Source: Peterkaempfera sp044755465 (GTDB lineage: Bacteria; Actinomycetota; Actinomycetes; Streptomycetales; Streptomycetaceae). Taken from it: DNA of 64,000 nt. The first letter of the stretch is position 1. The number at the start of each line of letters is the position of its first letter. The notes below the pieces were generated by a model, which was given only the letters and a program-made list of their open reading frames with translations, searched no databases and was not told the DNA's origin. Position numbers and translations under genes: made by a program. Of this stretch, positions 57,617 through 64,000 are shown one piece after another. The stretch lies in the NCBI RefSeq assembly GCF_044755465.1, contig NZ_JBIVRB010000013.1, forward strand, positions 1 through 64,000. Direction: 5' to 3'.

Positions 57617-57690
57617 GGTCGGAGTGAATCATGCCGCCGATCCGCGGTCAAGGCGCGCCCTCGGCCGTGCGGACCGGGTCGGGCCGTCGA

Positions 57691-58149
57691 TCAGCGACCG
57701 TCGCCGGCCATGGTGGTCCAGCGCGGATCGACGCGGCCCAGCCAGGCGTCCCGGCCGTCCGCGAGCGGTCGGGCCGGCGGCAGCCGGACGAACCGGCAGG
57801 CGAAGGTGGGACCGGCATCGCCTCCGTCGCCGTGGACCTGGTGCTCCCCTGCGTCGGGGGTGCCCTCCGGCGCCCGGAGCAGGAAGTAGGTGGTCCGTCG
57901 TGGCTGCCGCGTATCGGGATGAGGGCTGTCCTCCACGGCGATCCGCCGGACCACGGTGGCCGTCAGTAGGCCGGTCTCCTCGGCAACCTCCCGCCGGACC
58001 GCGCGTTCCAGCCCTTCGCCCGGTTCGGCACCCCCGGCGGGGGCCCGAGTGCCGGCCTCGGGAATGCCGACGTGGTCGAAGACCAGCACCCGGGGGACGT
58101 CGCCGTACCGGATCACAGAGGCGGCGACTCGGATTCTGGGGCGGGTCAT
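57691..58149 (-). CDS. NUDIX hydrolase
   Basis: The 152-residue protein has a complete Nudix box (G-x5-E-x7-REVAEETGL), with GGAEPGEGLERAVRREVAEE as its core. ATG 58149 begins MTRPRIRVAASVIRYG. Members cleave nucleoside diphosphates linked to other groups; the substrate here is unknown. It lies upstream of the leader peptide on the same strand, with ~75 bp between, and may or may not belong to the cysteine unit. Confidence 0.9.
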   Translation of the reverse strand: MTRPRIRVAASVIRYGDVPRVLVFDHVGIPEAGTRAPAGGAEPGEGLERAVRREVAEETGLLTATVVRRIAVEDSPHPDTRQPRRTTYFLLRAPEGTPDAGEHQVHGDGGDAGPTFACRFVRLPPARPLADGRDAWLGRVDPRWTTMAGDGR

Positions 58150-58405
58150 CCCGGCATGGTCCGCCACCGGTGTCTTCCCCGGCGGCCGTGGGGTATCGGC
58201 TCCAGCGCTGGGGGAGCGCGGTCGGGGCAACGACGGTGGCGGCAGGTCGCCTTCGGTGACGACGAGTCCGGCGGTGCGCGGCGGCTCGGCCGCTTGACGT
58301 CCGGCGGGCGGCGGGTGTCCGTCGGAGCCGGTCGGCGGGTCTCCGGTCGCCCGGCGCGGGGAATCGGCGCTCGCCGGTGGGCGTGTACGGAGCGCGTGGC
58401 CGGGG

Positions 58406-60058
58406 TCAGCCGGTGTGTTCGGCGGTGGGGAGGGCGGCGGGGCCGCCACGGGCGCGGTCGGCCAGGGCGTGCAGCTCCTCGGCGCGGCTGCCCTGCATGG
58501 TGCCGACCAGGTGGCCGTCCGGCCGTACCAGCAGCACGGTGTGCGCCGTCGCCCCCGGGTAGACCTCGGCCACCACCACCTCGGCCGGCACTGGCAGCGC
58601 CGCCGCCGTCTCGGCCAGCCGGGGCATCAGCCCGGCGCCCAGCCAGTGCTCGCTGGCCCACACCCCCGCACCGGGCGCCACCAGCACCAGCAGGAAGCCC
58701 CGGCCCAGCCGGTCGTGCAGCGGCCCCTTCGCCCCGTCGGCCGCGATCACCGGCACATCGGGGACCAGCACCCCCGGCGTTGTCTCCGCCAGGCCCTCCG
58801 ACAGCGCGGCGGTCCGCCGCCCCGCCCGGCCGGTCGGCGCCGCCGGAGGCGGCGGATACGCGGGCGGGCTGCCGAACCGCCCGGCGCCCAGCGTGCCGTC
58901 GGTGAGCAGCGGGGCGTGCTTGCGGAACGACCCGGACAGCAGGCTGCGCCGGGCCTGCTCCCAGCCCTTCACCGGCCGCAGCAGCGGCATCGCCTGGTCG
59001 ACGGCGCGCAGCCGGGCACCGACCGCCCCGCGCCGCTCGCCCTCGTAGGTGTCCAGCAGGGCGTCCCCGGCGTGCCCGTGCCAGACCAGGGCCAGCTTCC
59101 AGGCGAGGTTGCCCGCGTCGCGCAGCCCGTCGTCCAGGTTCTGCATGCCGAGCGCGCCGTGCAGATGCGCGGCGTCCCCGGCGAGGAAGCACCGCCCGGC
59201 CCGGAACCGCCCGGCCAGCCGCTGCTGGACGAGGTGGTCGGCGGCGGCCAGCAGGTCGTAGCGCGGGATCTCGCCGCACCAGCCGCCCAGCGTGGCCCGG
59301 ACCCGGGCCACCAGGGTGTCGCCGGTGACGATGCCGGGCCAGGTGGCGTGCGGGTCGACCGGCGCGGCGGGGGCGGGCCGACCGGGCGGCAGCCGCCAGT
59401 CCAGCCGCCACAGCCCGTCCGGCAGCGGCCGGGCCAGCGCCTCCCGGTCGCCGCGCCACGGCGGGTCGCGGTGCAGCCGGGCCTCGCCGGGGAACGGCAG
59501 GTCGACCCGGAGGGTGGCCACCGCGTAGCGGTCCACCGCCGCCCGGCCGGGGAAGCGGATGCGCAGCAGTTTGCGGATCGTGGAGCGGGCCCCGTCGCAG
59601 CCCACCAGCTGGCTGCCGCGCCACCAGGTGGTCCGGCCGTCCTCGGCGTGCCGGGTGCGGACGCTCACCCCCTCGCCGTCCTGCTCCAGCTCCTCGACGC
59701 GTTGCAGCGGCACCAGCTCGACCAGCGGCTCGGCGCCCGCCGCGTCCCGCAGCCCGCGTTGCAGCCGGTGCTGCGGCAGGTGCAGTACGGGGGTGGCGCC
59801 CAGGTCGAGGTGGAGCACCTCCTGTCGGCGCCGCAGGATGCGCCAGCCGTGCCAGGCCGCGCCGTCGGTGGCGGCCCTGGTGTAGCCGAGCCGGGTCAGC
59901 TGCGCGGTGGTGTCGGGCCGCAGCACGGTGGTGCGGGGGGACTCCGGGCAGAGGCCGGGCCCCTCGTCCAGGACGATGCTGGGCACCTCGTGGCGGGCGA
60001 GGTCCAGCGCCAGGGCGAGGCCGACCGGCCCCGCCCCGACGATGATCACCGGGTCCAT
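58406..60058 (-). CDS. FAD-dependent aromatic monooxygenase (MhpA/PheA-like)
   Basis: The 550-residue flavoprotein has the FAD motif VGAGPVGLALALDLARHE, the DG motif VGCDGARSTIRKLL and the GD motif FLAGDAAHLHGALGMQNLDD. The C-terminal ~180 residues carry a thioredoxin-like domain, as in phenol hydroxylases. It hydroxylates an aromatic ring with NAD(P)H and O2. ATG 60058 gives a family-like length (MhpA is 554); an ATG at 60166 adds a Pro/Ala-rich head. No aromatic-degradation or antibiotic genes flank it, so the substrate is unknown. Confidence 0.85.
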   Translation of the reverse strand: MDPVIIVGAGPVGLALALDLARHEVPSIVLDEGPGLCPESPRTTVLRPDTTAQLTRLGYTRAATDGAAWHGWRILRRRQEVLHLDLGATPVLHLPQHRLQRGLRDAAGAEPLVELVPLQRVEELEQDGEGVSVRTRHAEDGRTTWWRGSQLVGCDGARSTIRKLLRIRFPGRAAVDRYAVATLRVDLPFPGEARLHRDPPWRGDREALARPLPDGLWRLDWRLPPGRPAPAAPVDPHATWPGIVTGDTLVARVRATLGGWCGEIPRYDLLAAADHLVQQRLAGRFRAGRCFLAGDAAHLHGALGMQNLDDGLRDAGNLAWKLALVWHGHAGDALLDTYEGERRGAVGARLRAVDQAMPLLRPVKGWEQARRSLLSGSFRKHAPLLTDGTLGAGRFGSPPAYPPPPAAPTGRAGRRTAALSEGLAETTPGVLVPDVPVIAADGAKGPLHDRLGRGFLLVLVAPGAGVWASEHWLGAGLMPRLAETAAALPVPAEVVVAEVYPGATAHTVLLVRPDGHLVGTMQGSRAEELHALADRARGGPAALPTAEHTG

Positions 60059-60244
60059 GGGGCGGCCGTCGCGCGTGCGGGCTGCGGGCGGGGGCGGCGA
60101 TGCGGGAGCCGCGCCCGACGGTGTGTCGGCGCCGTCGCTCGGGTGCTCGGCCTGGGTGCCCCGCATCGTGTCACGTAGAGCAATGCAACAGATCCCCGGG
60201 GGGCGCGTCAAGCAGCACTCGTTGTACGCCGGAGCGCGGCGCCC

Positions 60245-60275
60245 CGCCCCCGGAGGCCGCTGTGCTCCGGGGGCG
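60245..60275 (-). terminator. Terminator of the glu operon
   Basis: CGCCCCCGGAG pairs perfectly with CTCCGGGGGCG over a 9-base loop, 26 bases after the gluD stop on the minus strand. Confidence 0.8.
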
Positions 60276-60301
60276 GTTGACGACGGGTCGGTCGCGGCAG
60301 G

Positions 60302-61252
60302 TCACCGCAGGGTCGCGGGCGGCTCCGGCTCCGGGTCGCGGGGTGCGGCCGGAGCCGGGACGGCAGCGCTGACGGCCGGTCCGGCGGTCTGCGCACCGCC
60401 GAGCAGCGCACCGCCCGGCCCGGTGGCCGGCAGCGCCGGGGTGCCCTTGGCGCTGCGCCGCCCGCGCCGCTCGATCCACTTGGCGAGCCCGGACAGCGCC
60501 AGGCACAGCCCGATGTAGATCGGCGCGATGACCAGCACCACCGGGATGTACGGGTAGCCCTCGGCGGTGCTGGTGGTGCTGGCGATGAGCTTGCCGACGT
60601 ACAGCAGCTCCTCGTAGGTGATGATGTAGCCGAGCGAGGTGTCCTTGAGCGTCACCACCAGCTGGCTGAGCACCGACGGCAGCATCGACCGGAACGCCTG
60701 CGGCACCAGGACGGTGGTCATCACCTGGGACTTGCGCATGCCGAGCGCGTACGCGGCCTCGCTCTGGCCGCGCGGTACGGCCACGATGCCGGCCCGGAAG
60801 ATCTCCGCCTGCACCGAGCCGTTGTACAGCGTCAGACCGATCACCAGCGCCCACATCGGGGCGTCGCTGAAGACGCCCTGGTACAGCGCGAAGATCATGA
60901 TGACCAGCGGCATCGCGCGGAAGAACTCCACGAACGCGGTGCAGAACCAGCGCACCGGCCGGTGGTCGGAGAGCCGGCCGGCCGCCAGCAGCGCACCGAG
61001 CGCCAGCGACAGCACCGCCGCGTAGCCGAAGGCGGTGAGCGTGTCCTCCAGCCCGTGCAGCAGCCGTTCCTGGGTGCCGTTGTACTCGAACGGCTCCCAC
61101 ATCGCGGCGGCGAACTGCCCGTGCGAGGAGAGCCGCTGGACCGCCACCCAGATCAGGGCCGCGATCCCGGCGACGGCCAGCACGCCGATGATCCGGTTGC
61201 GGGCCCGCGCCCGGGGGCCGGGGGCGTCGTACAGGACGCTGCCGCTGCTCAT
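60302..61252 (-). CDS. gluD: Glutamate ABC transporter permease
   Basis: The 316-residue inner-membrane permease has a HisM-type domain: TLTAFGYAAVLSLALGALLA, VEFFRAMPLVIMIF, the EAA loop around EAAYALGMRKSQVMTTVLVP and TTSTAEGYPYIPVVLVIAPI. The last ~60 residues are a Pro/Ala-rich tail. ATG 61252 overlaps the gluC stop (ATGA). It pairs with GluC to form the channel of a polar amino acid importer. Glutamate specificity is assumed from the Streptomyces gluABCD order. Confidence 0.92.
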   Translation of the reverse strand: MSSGSVLYDAPGPRARARNRIIGVLAVAGIAALIWVAVQRLSSHGQFAAAMWEPFEYNGTQERLLHGLEDTLTAFGYAAVLSLALGALLAAGRLSDHRPVRWFCTAFVEFFRAMPLVIMIFALYQGVFSDAPMWALVIGLTLYNGSVQAEIFRAGIVAVPRGQSEAAYALGMRKSQVMTTVLVPQAFRSMLPSVLSQLVVTLKDTSLGYIITYEELLYVGKLIASTTSTAEGYPYIPVVLVIAPIYIGLCLALSGLAKWIERRGRRSAKGTPALPATGPGGALLGGAQTAGPAVSAAVPAPAAPRDPEPEPPATLR

Positions 61253-61899
61253 CGGGCCACCGCCAGTCGGTTCTCCAGGGCGCGGAACAGGCCGCTGATC
61301 GCGAAGGTGATGACCAGGTAGGCGACGGCCACCCAGAGGAAGATCCAGAAGATCTGGTAGCCCAGCTCGTTCCATGTCTTCATCACGCTGTACAGCTCGC
61401 CCACGTTGAAGGCGCCGGCGATGGCGGAGTTCTTGGTGAGCGCGATCAGGATGGAGCCGGTGGGGGAGATCACCGTCCGGCCCGCCTGCGGCAGCACCAC
61501 CAGCCGCAGCGTCTGACCGAACGTCATGCCCAGGCTGCGGGCCGCCTCCGCCTGCCCGAGCGGCACGGTGTTGATGCCGGACCGCACCGTCTCGCAGACG
61601 AAGCTGGCGGTGTAGCAGCCCAGTGCCAGCACCGCGAAGGTGAAGTAGTCCAGCGAGATGCCGATCTTCGGCAGGCCGAAGACCACGGCGAAGAAGAGCA
61701 GCACCAGCGGGGTGTTGCGCAGCACGTTCACCCAGACCGTGCCGAAGATCCGCAGCGGCGGCACCGGGGAGACCCGGAAGGCGGCCAGCAGCACCCCCAG
61801 CACGAGGGCCAGCAGGCCGCTGAGCACGGTCAGTTCGAGCGTGCCCAGGAAGCCGTCACGGAAGAGCGCGAAGTTGTGGTTGTCGAACAGGACATGCAT
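61249..61899 (-). CDS. gluC: Glutamate ABC transporter permease
   Basis: The 216-residue permease of the HisM type has GFLGTLELTVLSGLLALVLG, VNVLRNTPLVLLFFAVVFGL and the EAA loop around EAARSLGMTFGQTLRLVVLP. It begins MHVLFDNHNFALFRDG and ends in an ATGA overlap with gluD. GGGAGGAGGACGG precedes the start on the minus strand. A ~110-bp gap with a G/C homopolymer tract separates it from gluB. Confidence 0.93.
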   Translation of the reverse strand: MHVLFDNHNFALFRDGFLGTLELTVLSGLLALVLGVLLAAFRVSPVPPLRIFGTVWVNVLRNTPLVLLFFAVVFGLPKIGISLDYFTFAVLALGCYTASFVCETVRSGINTVPLGQAEAARSLGMTFGQTLRLVVLPQAGRTVISPTGSILIALTKNSAIAGAFNVGELYSVMKTWNELGYQIFWIFLWVAVAYLVITFAISGLFRALENRLAVAR

Positions 61900-61948
61900 G
61901 GCGGCCGTCCTCCTCCCAGGTGGAGATCGGGCGGGGCGGGGGGGGGCG

Positions 61949-62004
61949 CCCCCCCCCCCCGGGGGGGGGGGGGGGGGGGGGGGGGGCCCCCCCCCCCCCC
62001 CCCC
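61949..62004. repeat. G/C homopolymer tract between gluB and gluC
   Basis: About 12 C (61949-61960) are followed by 26 G (61961-61986) and 18 C (61987-62004). No other stretch in the window is like it. The G and C runs could form a hairpin. The lengths are not credible as exact biology and may be a sequencing or assembly artefact over a real stem-loop that lies just after the gluB stop. Confidence 0.9.
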
Positions 62005-62011
62005 GGCCGGG

Positions 62012-62887
62012 TCAGTAGCGGGCGAGCTGCGGCGCCGTGGCGTCCGACCCGGACTTGCCGAGCGTCGCGTCGTACGCCTTCTTCCAGTCGCCGTTCTTCT
62101 CGTGCGCCTCGATCGCGTTGTTGATCGCGTCGCGCAGCGCCTTGTCGTCCTTGTTGAGGCCGATGCCGTACGGCTCCTGCGAGAACGGCTTGCCGACCAC
62201 CTTGAGCTTGTCCGGGTACTGCGCGGCGTAGCCCTTGAGGATGGCGTCGTCGGTGGTGAGCGCGTCGACCGACTTGTCGAGCAGCTTGTCCACGCACTGC
62301 GAGTAGGTGTCGAAGGCGACGGGCTCCCCGCCGTACTCCTTGACCCGGGCGATCGAGGTGGAGCCGGTGGCCGAGCAGACCTTCTTGCCCTTGATCGTCT
62401 CCGGGCCGGTGATGTCGGTGTTGTCCTTGGCCACCAGCAGGTCCTGGCCGGCGACGTAGTACGGACCGGCGAAGGAGACCTGCTTCTTGCGGTCGTCGTT
62501 GATGGTGTACGTGCCGACGTAGTAGTCGACCTCGCCGCCGGAGATGGCGGTCTCCCGGTTGGTGGACGGGATGGTCTTGAACTTCACCTTGTCGGCGGCG
62601 AAGCCCAGGTCGGCGGCGACCATCTTGGCGATCTCGATGTCGAAGCCGGTGCGGGTGCCGCTGGCGACGTCCTCGAAGCCCAGGTTGGGCTGGTCGGCCT
62701 TGGCGCCGACGACCAGGTAGCCGCGCTTCTGGGCGGCGTCGAACGTCTTGGACCCGGAGACCGAGACGTCCTTCTTCACCTCGTACGAGATGCCGGCGGC
62801 GGCCGGCTTGCTGTCCTTGCCGCAGGCGGCGACGGCGGTCAGGGCGAGCACGGCCAGTGCGGCCGCTGCGGTGCGACGGGTCCTCAT
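62012..62887 (-). CDS. gluB: Glutamate-binding lipoprotein
   Basis: The 291-residue extracytoplasmic solute-binding protein has a lipoprotein signal (ALAVLALTAVAACG, lipobox Cys at residue 22). The type 3 binding-protein fold shows VGAKADQPNLGFED, GFDIEIAKMVAADLGF, NRETAISGGEVDYYVGTYTI and CVDKLLDKSVDALTTDDAIL. It captures glutamate or a related amino acid for GluCD. It is followed by the homopolymer tract, which may give it higher expression than the permeases. Confidence 0.93.
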   Translation of the reverse strand: MRTRRTAAAALAVLALTAVAACGKDSKPAAAGISYEVKKDVSVSGSKTFDAAQKRGYLVVGAKADQPNLGFEDVASGTRTGFDIEIAKMVAADLGFAADKVKFKTIPSTNRETAISGGEVDYYVGTYTINDDRKKQVSFAGPYYVAGQDLLVAKDNTDITGPETIKGKKVCSATGSTSIARVKEYGGEPVAFDTYSQCVDKLLDKSVDALTTDDAILKGYAAQYPDKLKVVGKPFSQEPYGIGLNKDDKALRDAINNAIEAHEKNGDWKKAYDATLGKSGSDATAPQLARY

Positions 62888-62961
62888 GGGGGTTGTCTCC
62901 TCGGGGGTTGCCCCGGCTCCGGACGGCGCGGAACCGGGCGTCGGTCTGCTCGGCGGCGGTC

Positions 62962-63735
62962 TCAGTGGTGCAGGATCTTCGACAGGAAGTCCTTCGCCCG
63001 GTCGCTGCGGGGCGCGGTGAAGAAGGCGTCGGGCGTGTTCTGCTCGACGATGCGGCCGTCGGCCATGAAGATCACCCGATTGGCGGCGGAGCGGGCGAAG
63101 CCCATCTCATGGGTGACCACGACCATGGTCATCCCGTCGGCGGCGAGCTGCCGCATCACCTCCAGCACCTCGTTGATCATCTCCGGGTCCAGGGCCGAGG
63201 TCGGCTCGTCGAAGAGCATCACCTTGGGGTCCATGGCCAGCGCGCGGGCGATGGCCACCCGCTGCTGCTGGCCGCCGGAGAGCTGCGCCGGGTACTTGTC
63301 GGCCTGCGCGCCCACGCCCACCCGGTCCAGCAGCGTCCGCGCCTTGGCCACGGCCTGCTCGCGGGGGACCTTGCGGACCTTGACCTGGCCCAGGACCACG
63401 TTCTCCAGCACGGTGCGGTGGGCGAAGAGGTTGAACGACTGGAACACCATGCCGACCTCGGCGCGCAGCCGGGCCAGCTCCCTGCCCTCGGCGGGCAGCG
63501 GACGGCCGTCCACGGTGATGGCGCCCTCGTCCACGGTCTCCAGCCGGTTGATGGTCCGGCAGAGCGTCGACTTGCCGGAACCGGAGGGGCCGATCACCAC
63601 GACCACCTCGCCGCGGGCGATCTCCAGGTCGATGTCCTGGAGCACGTGCAGGGCCCCGAAGTGCTTGTTGACGCCCTTGAGCACCACCAGGGGGTCGGCC
63701 CCGGTGCTGGTCTCGGCGACGGCGGCCTCGGTCAT
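62962..63735 (-). CDS. gluA: Glutamate ABC transporter ATP-binding protein
   Basis: The 257-residue ATPase has Walker A GPSGSGKST, the Q-loop VGMVFQSFNLF, signature LSGGQQQRVAIARAL, Walker B VMLFDEPTSALD and the H-loop VVTHEMGFA. It drives amino acid uptake with GluB-GluCD. ATG 63735 follows GGGAGC; an in-frame ATG at 63753 is an alternative. It is the first gene of the operon read leftward. Confidence 0.95.
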   Translation of the reverse strand: MTEAAVAETSTGADPLVVLKGVNKHFGALHVLQDIDLEIARGEVVVVIGPSGSGKSTLCRTINRLETVDEGAITVDGRPLPAEGRELARLRAEVGMVFQSFNLFAHRTVLENVVLGQVKVRKVPREQAVAKARTLLDRVGVGAQADKYPAQLSGGQQQRVAIARALAMDPKVMLFDEPTSALDPEMINEVLEVMRQLAADGMTMVVVTHEMGFARSAANRVIFMADGRIVEQNTPDAFFTAPRSDRAKDFLSKILHH

Positions 63736-63817
63736 CGAATGCTGCTCCCTCATAACCGTCCTGCCGGCTGCTGGGTCCGGGGCGCGGACCGGCGGAGCCC
63801 GCTGCCCCGGTGGGGCG

Positions 63818-63847
63818 ACCATAGGAGGGCGGGCGACGGTCCGTCAG
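63818..63847 (-). promoter_or_regulatory. Promoter of gluABCD
   Basis: On the minus strand CTGACG (63847-63842), 18 bases and TATGGT (63823-63818) form a sigma-70-like promoter about 80 bases before gluA. The rest of 63824-64000 holds no gene I can support. Confidence 0.55.
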
Positions 63848-64000
63848 CAGATCTGAGCGGAACTTGAGGATCACGATCGGGACACAGCAGCGGCCCCGCG
63901 CGGGTCCCGCGCAGGTGGCGTCGGCTGCGGCGGGCCGACGGGCGAGGTTCCAGGTCAATAACAGTACGCACGGGTTCATCCGATCGGGCTTGACCCGGAG

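Noticed and set aside
58406..60058. FAD monooxygenase as part of an antibiotic cluster
   Set aside because: No PKS, NRPS, cyclase or resistance genes are nearby; neighbours are a NUDIX gene and an amino acid transporter.
61658..63856. Plus-strand frame crossing the glu operon
   Set aside because: It runs through the homopolymer tract and opposite clear transporter genes; no motif.

Overview
The window is one contiguous piece of a very GC-rich actinobacterial chromosome. Codon third positions are almost all G or C, GTG and TTG starts are common, and genes are often joined by ATGA or GTGA overlaps. Protein content and gene order (osaC/osaA/osaB, ftsK, rodZ-like gene, rimO, pgsA, cinA, clgR, dps, nei, lhr, recA, recX, gluABCD) match, from memory, the Streptomyces coelicolor region around SCO5747-SCO5777. 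The source is therefore a Streptomyces or close relative; the species cannot be fixed from the sequence. I see no tRNA, insertion sequence, prophage or CRISPR array.

Layout. (1) 1-132: the 3' end of a 5S rRNA gene and the rrn terminator. (2) 151-2366: a divergent pair, a LigD-type polymerase/primase and an ATP-dependent DNA ligase, together resembling a split bacterial NHEJ enzyme; Ku is not in the window. (3) 2439-19671: a surface-polysaccharide locus with five glycosyltransferases (one carrying an extra C-terminal domain related to the next gene product), a DegT aminotransferase, a Wzm/Wzt-type ABC exporter, a Gfo/Idh/MocA dehydrogenase, a UDP-GlcNAc 2-epimerase, a UDP-sugar 6-dehydrogenase, a baeRF-like protein and a PAP2 membrane protein. 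The sugar-nucleotide enzymes resemble the Pseudomonas WbpA/B/E/I set for UDP-ManNAc3NAc-uronate, but no WbpD-like acetyltransferase is present. The locus carries rearrangement scars: an ~85-bp duplication that pulls two coupled glycosyltransferase genes apart, and a 5' relic of a second aminotransferase gene. (4) 19722-23605: a TetR regulator divergent from an NCS1 permease and an amidohydrolase, with two palindromic operators between them. (5) 23696-34297: a GPR1/FUN34/YaaH transporter and the OsaC/OsaA/OsaB osmotic-adaptation signalling set.

(6) 34484-43712: chromosome segregation, cell-shape and housekeeping genes (FtsK, RodZ-like, RimO, PgsA, CinA, ClgR, Dps, small membrane protein, Nei). 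(7) 43925-56265: Lhr helicase, subtilisin-like protease, DUF3046, AI-2E-type exporter, recA with both a LexA box and a PafBC-type (RecA-NDp) promoter, recX, and an RNase Y-like protein. (8) 56299-58149: a sulfur-amino-acid unit (NUDIX gene, a cysteine-rich leader peptide, cysteine dioxygenase, rhodanese) that looks like a cysteine-sensing attenuation system. (9) 58406-60058: an FAD aromatic monooxygenase. (10) 60302-63735: the gluABCD glutamate ABC transporter, interrupted between gluB and gluC by an extreme G/C homopolymer tract that may be an assembly error over a hairpin.

The most novel-looking material is in region 3 (uronic/diamino-sugar polymer genes and their scars), the leader peptide before cysteine dioxygenase, and the structured leader of dps. 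Function calls rest on motifs and family knowledge; no database search was run.
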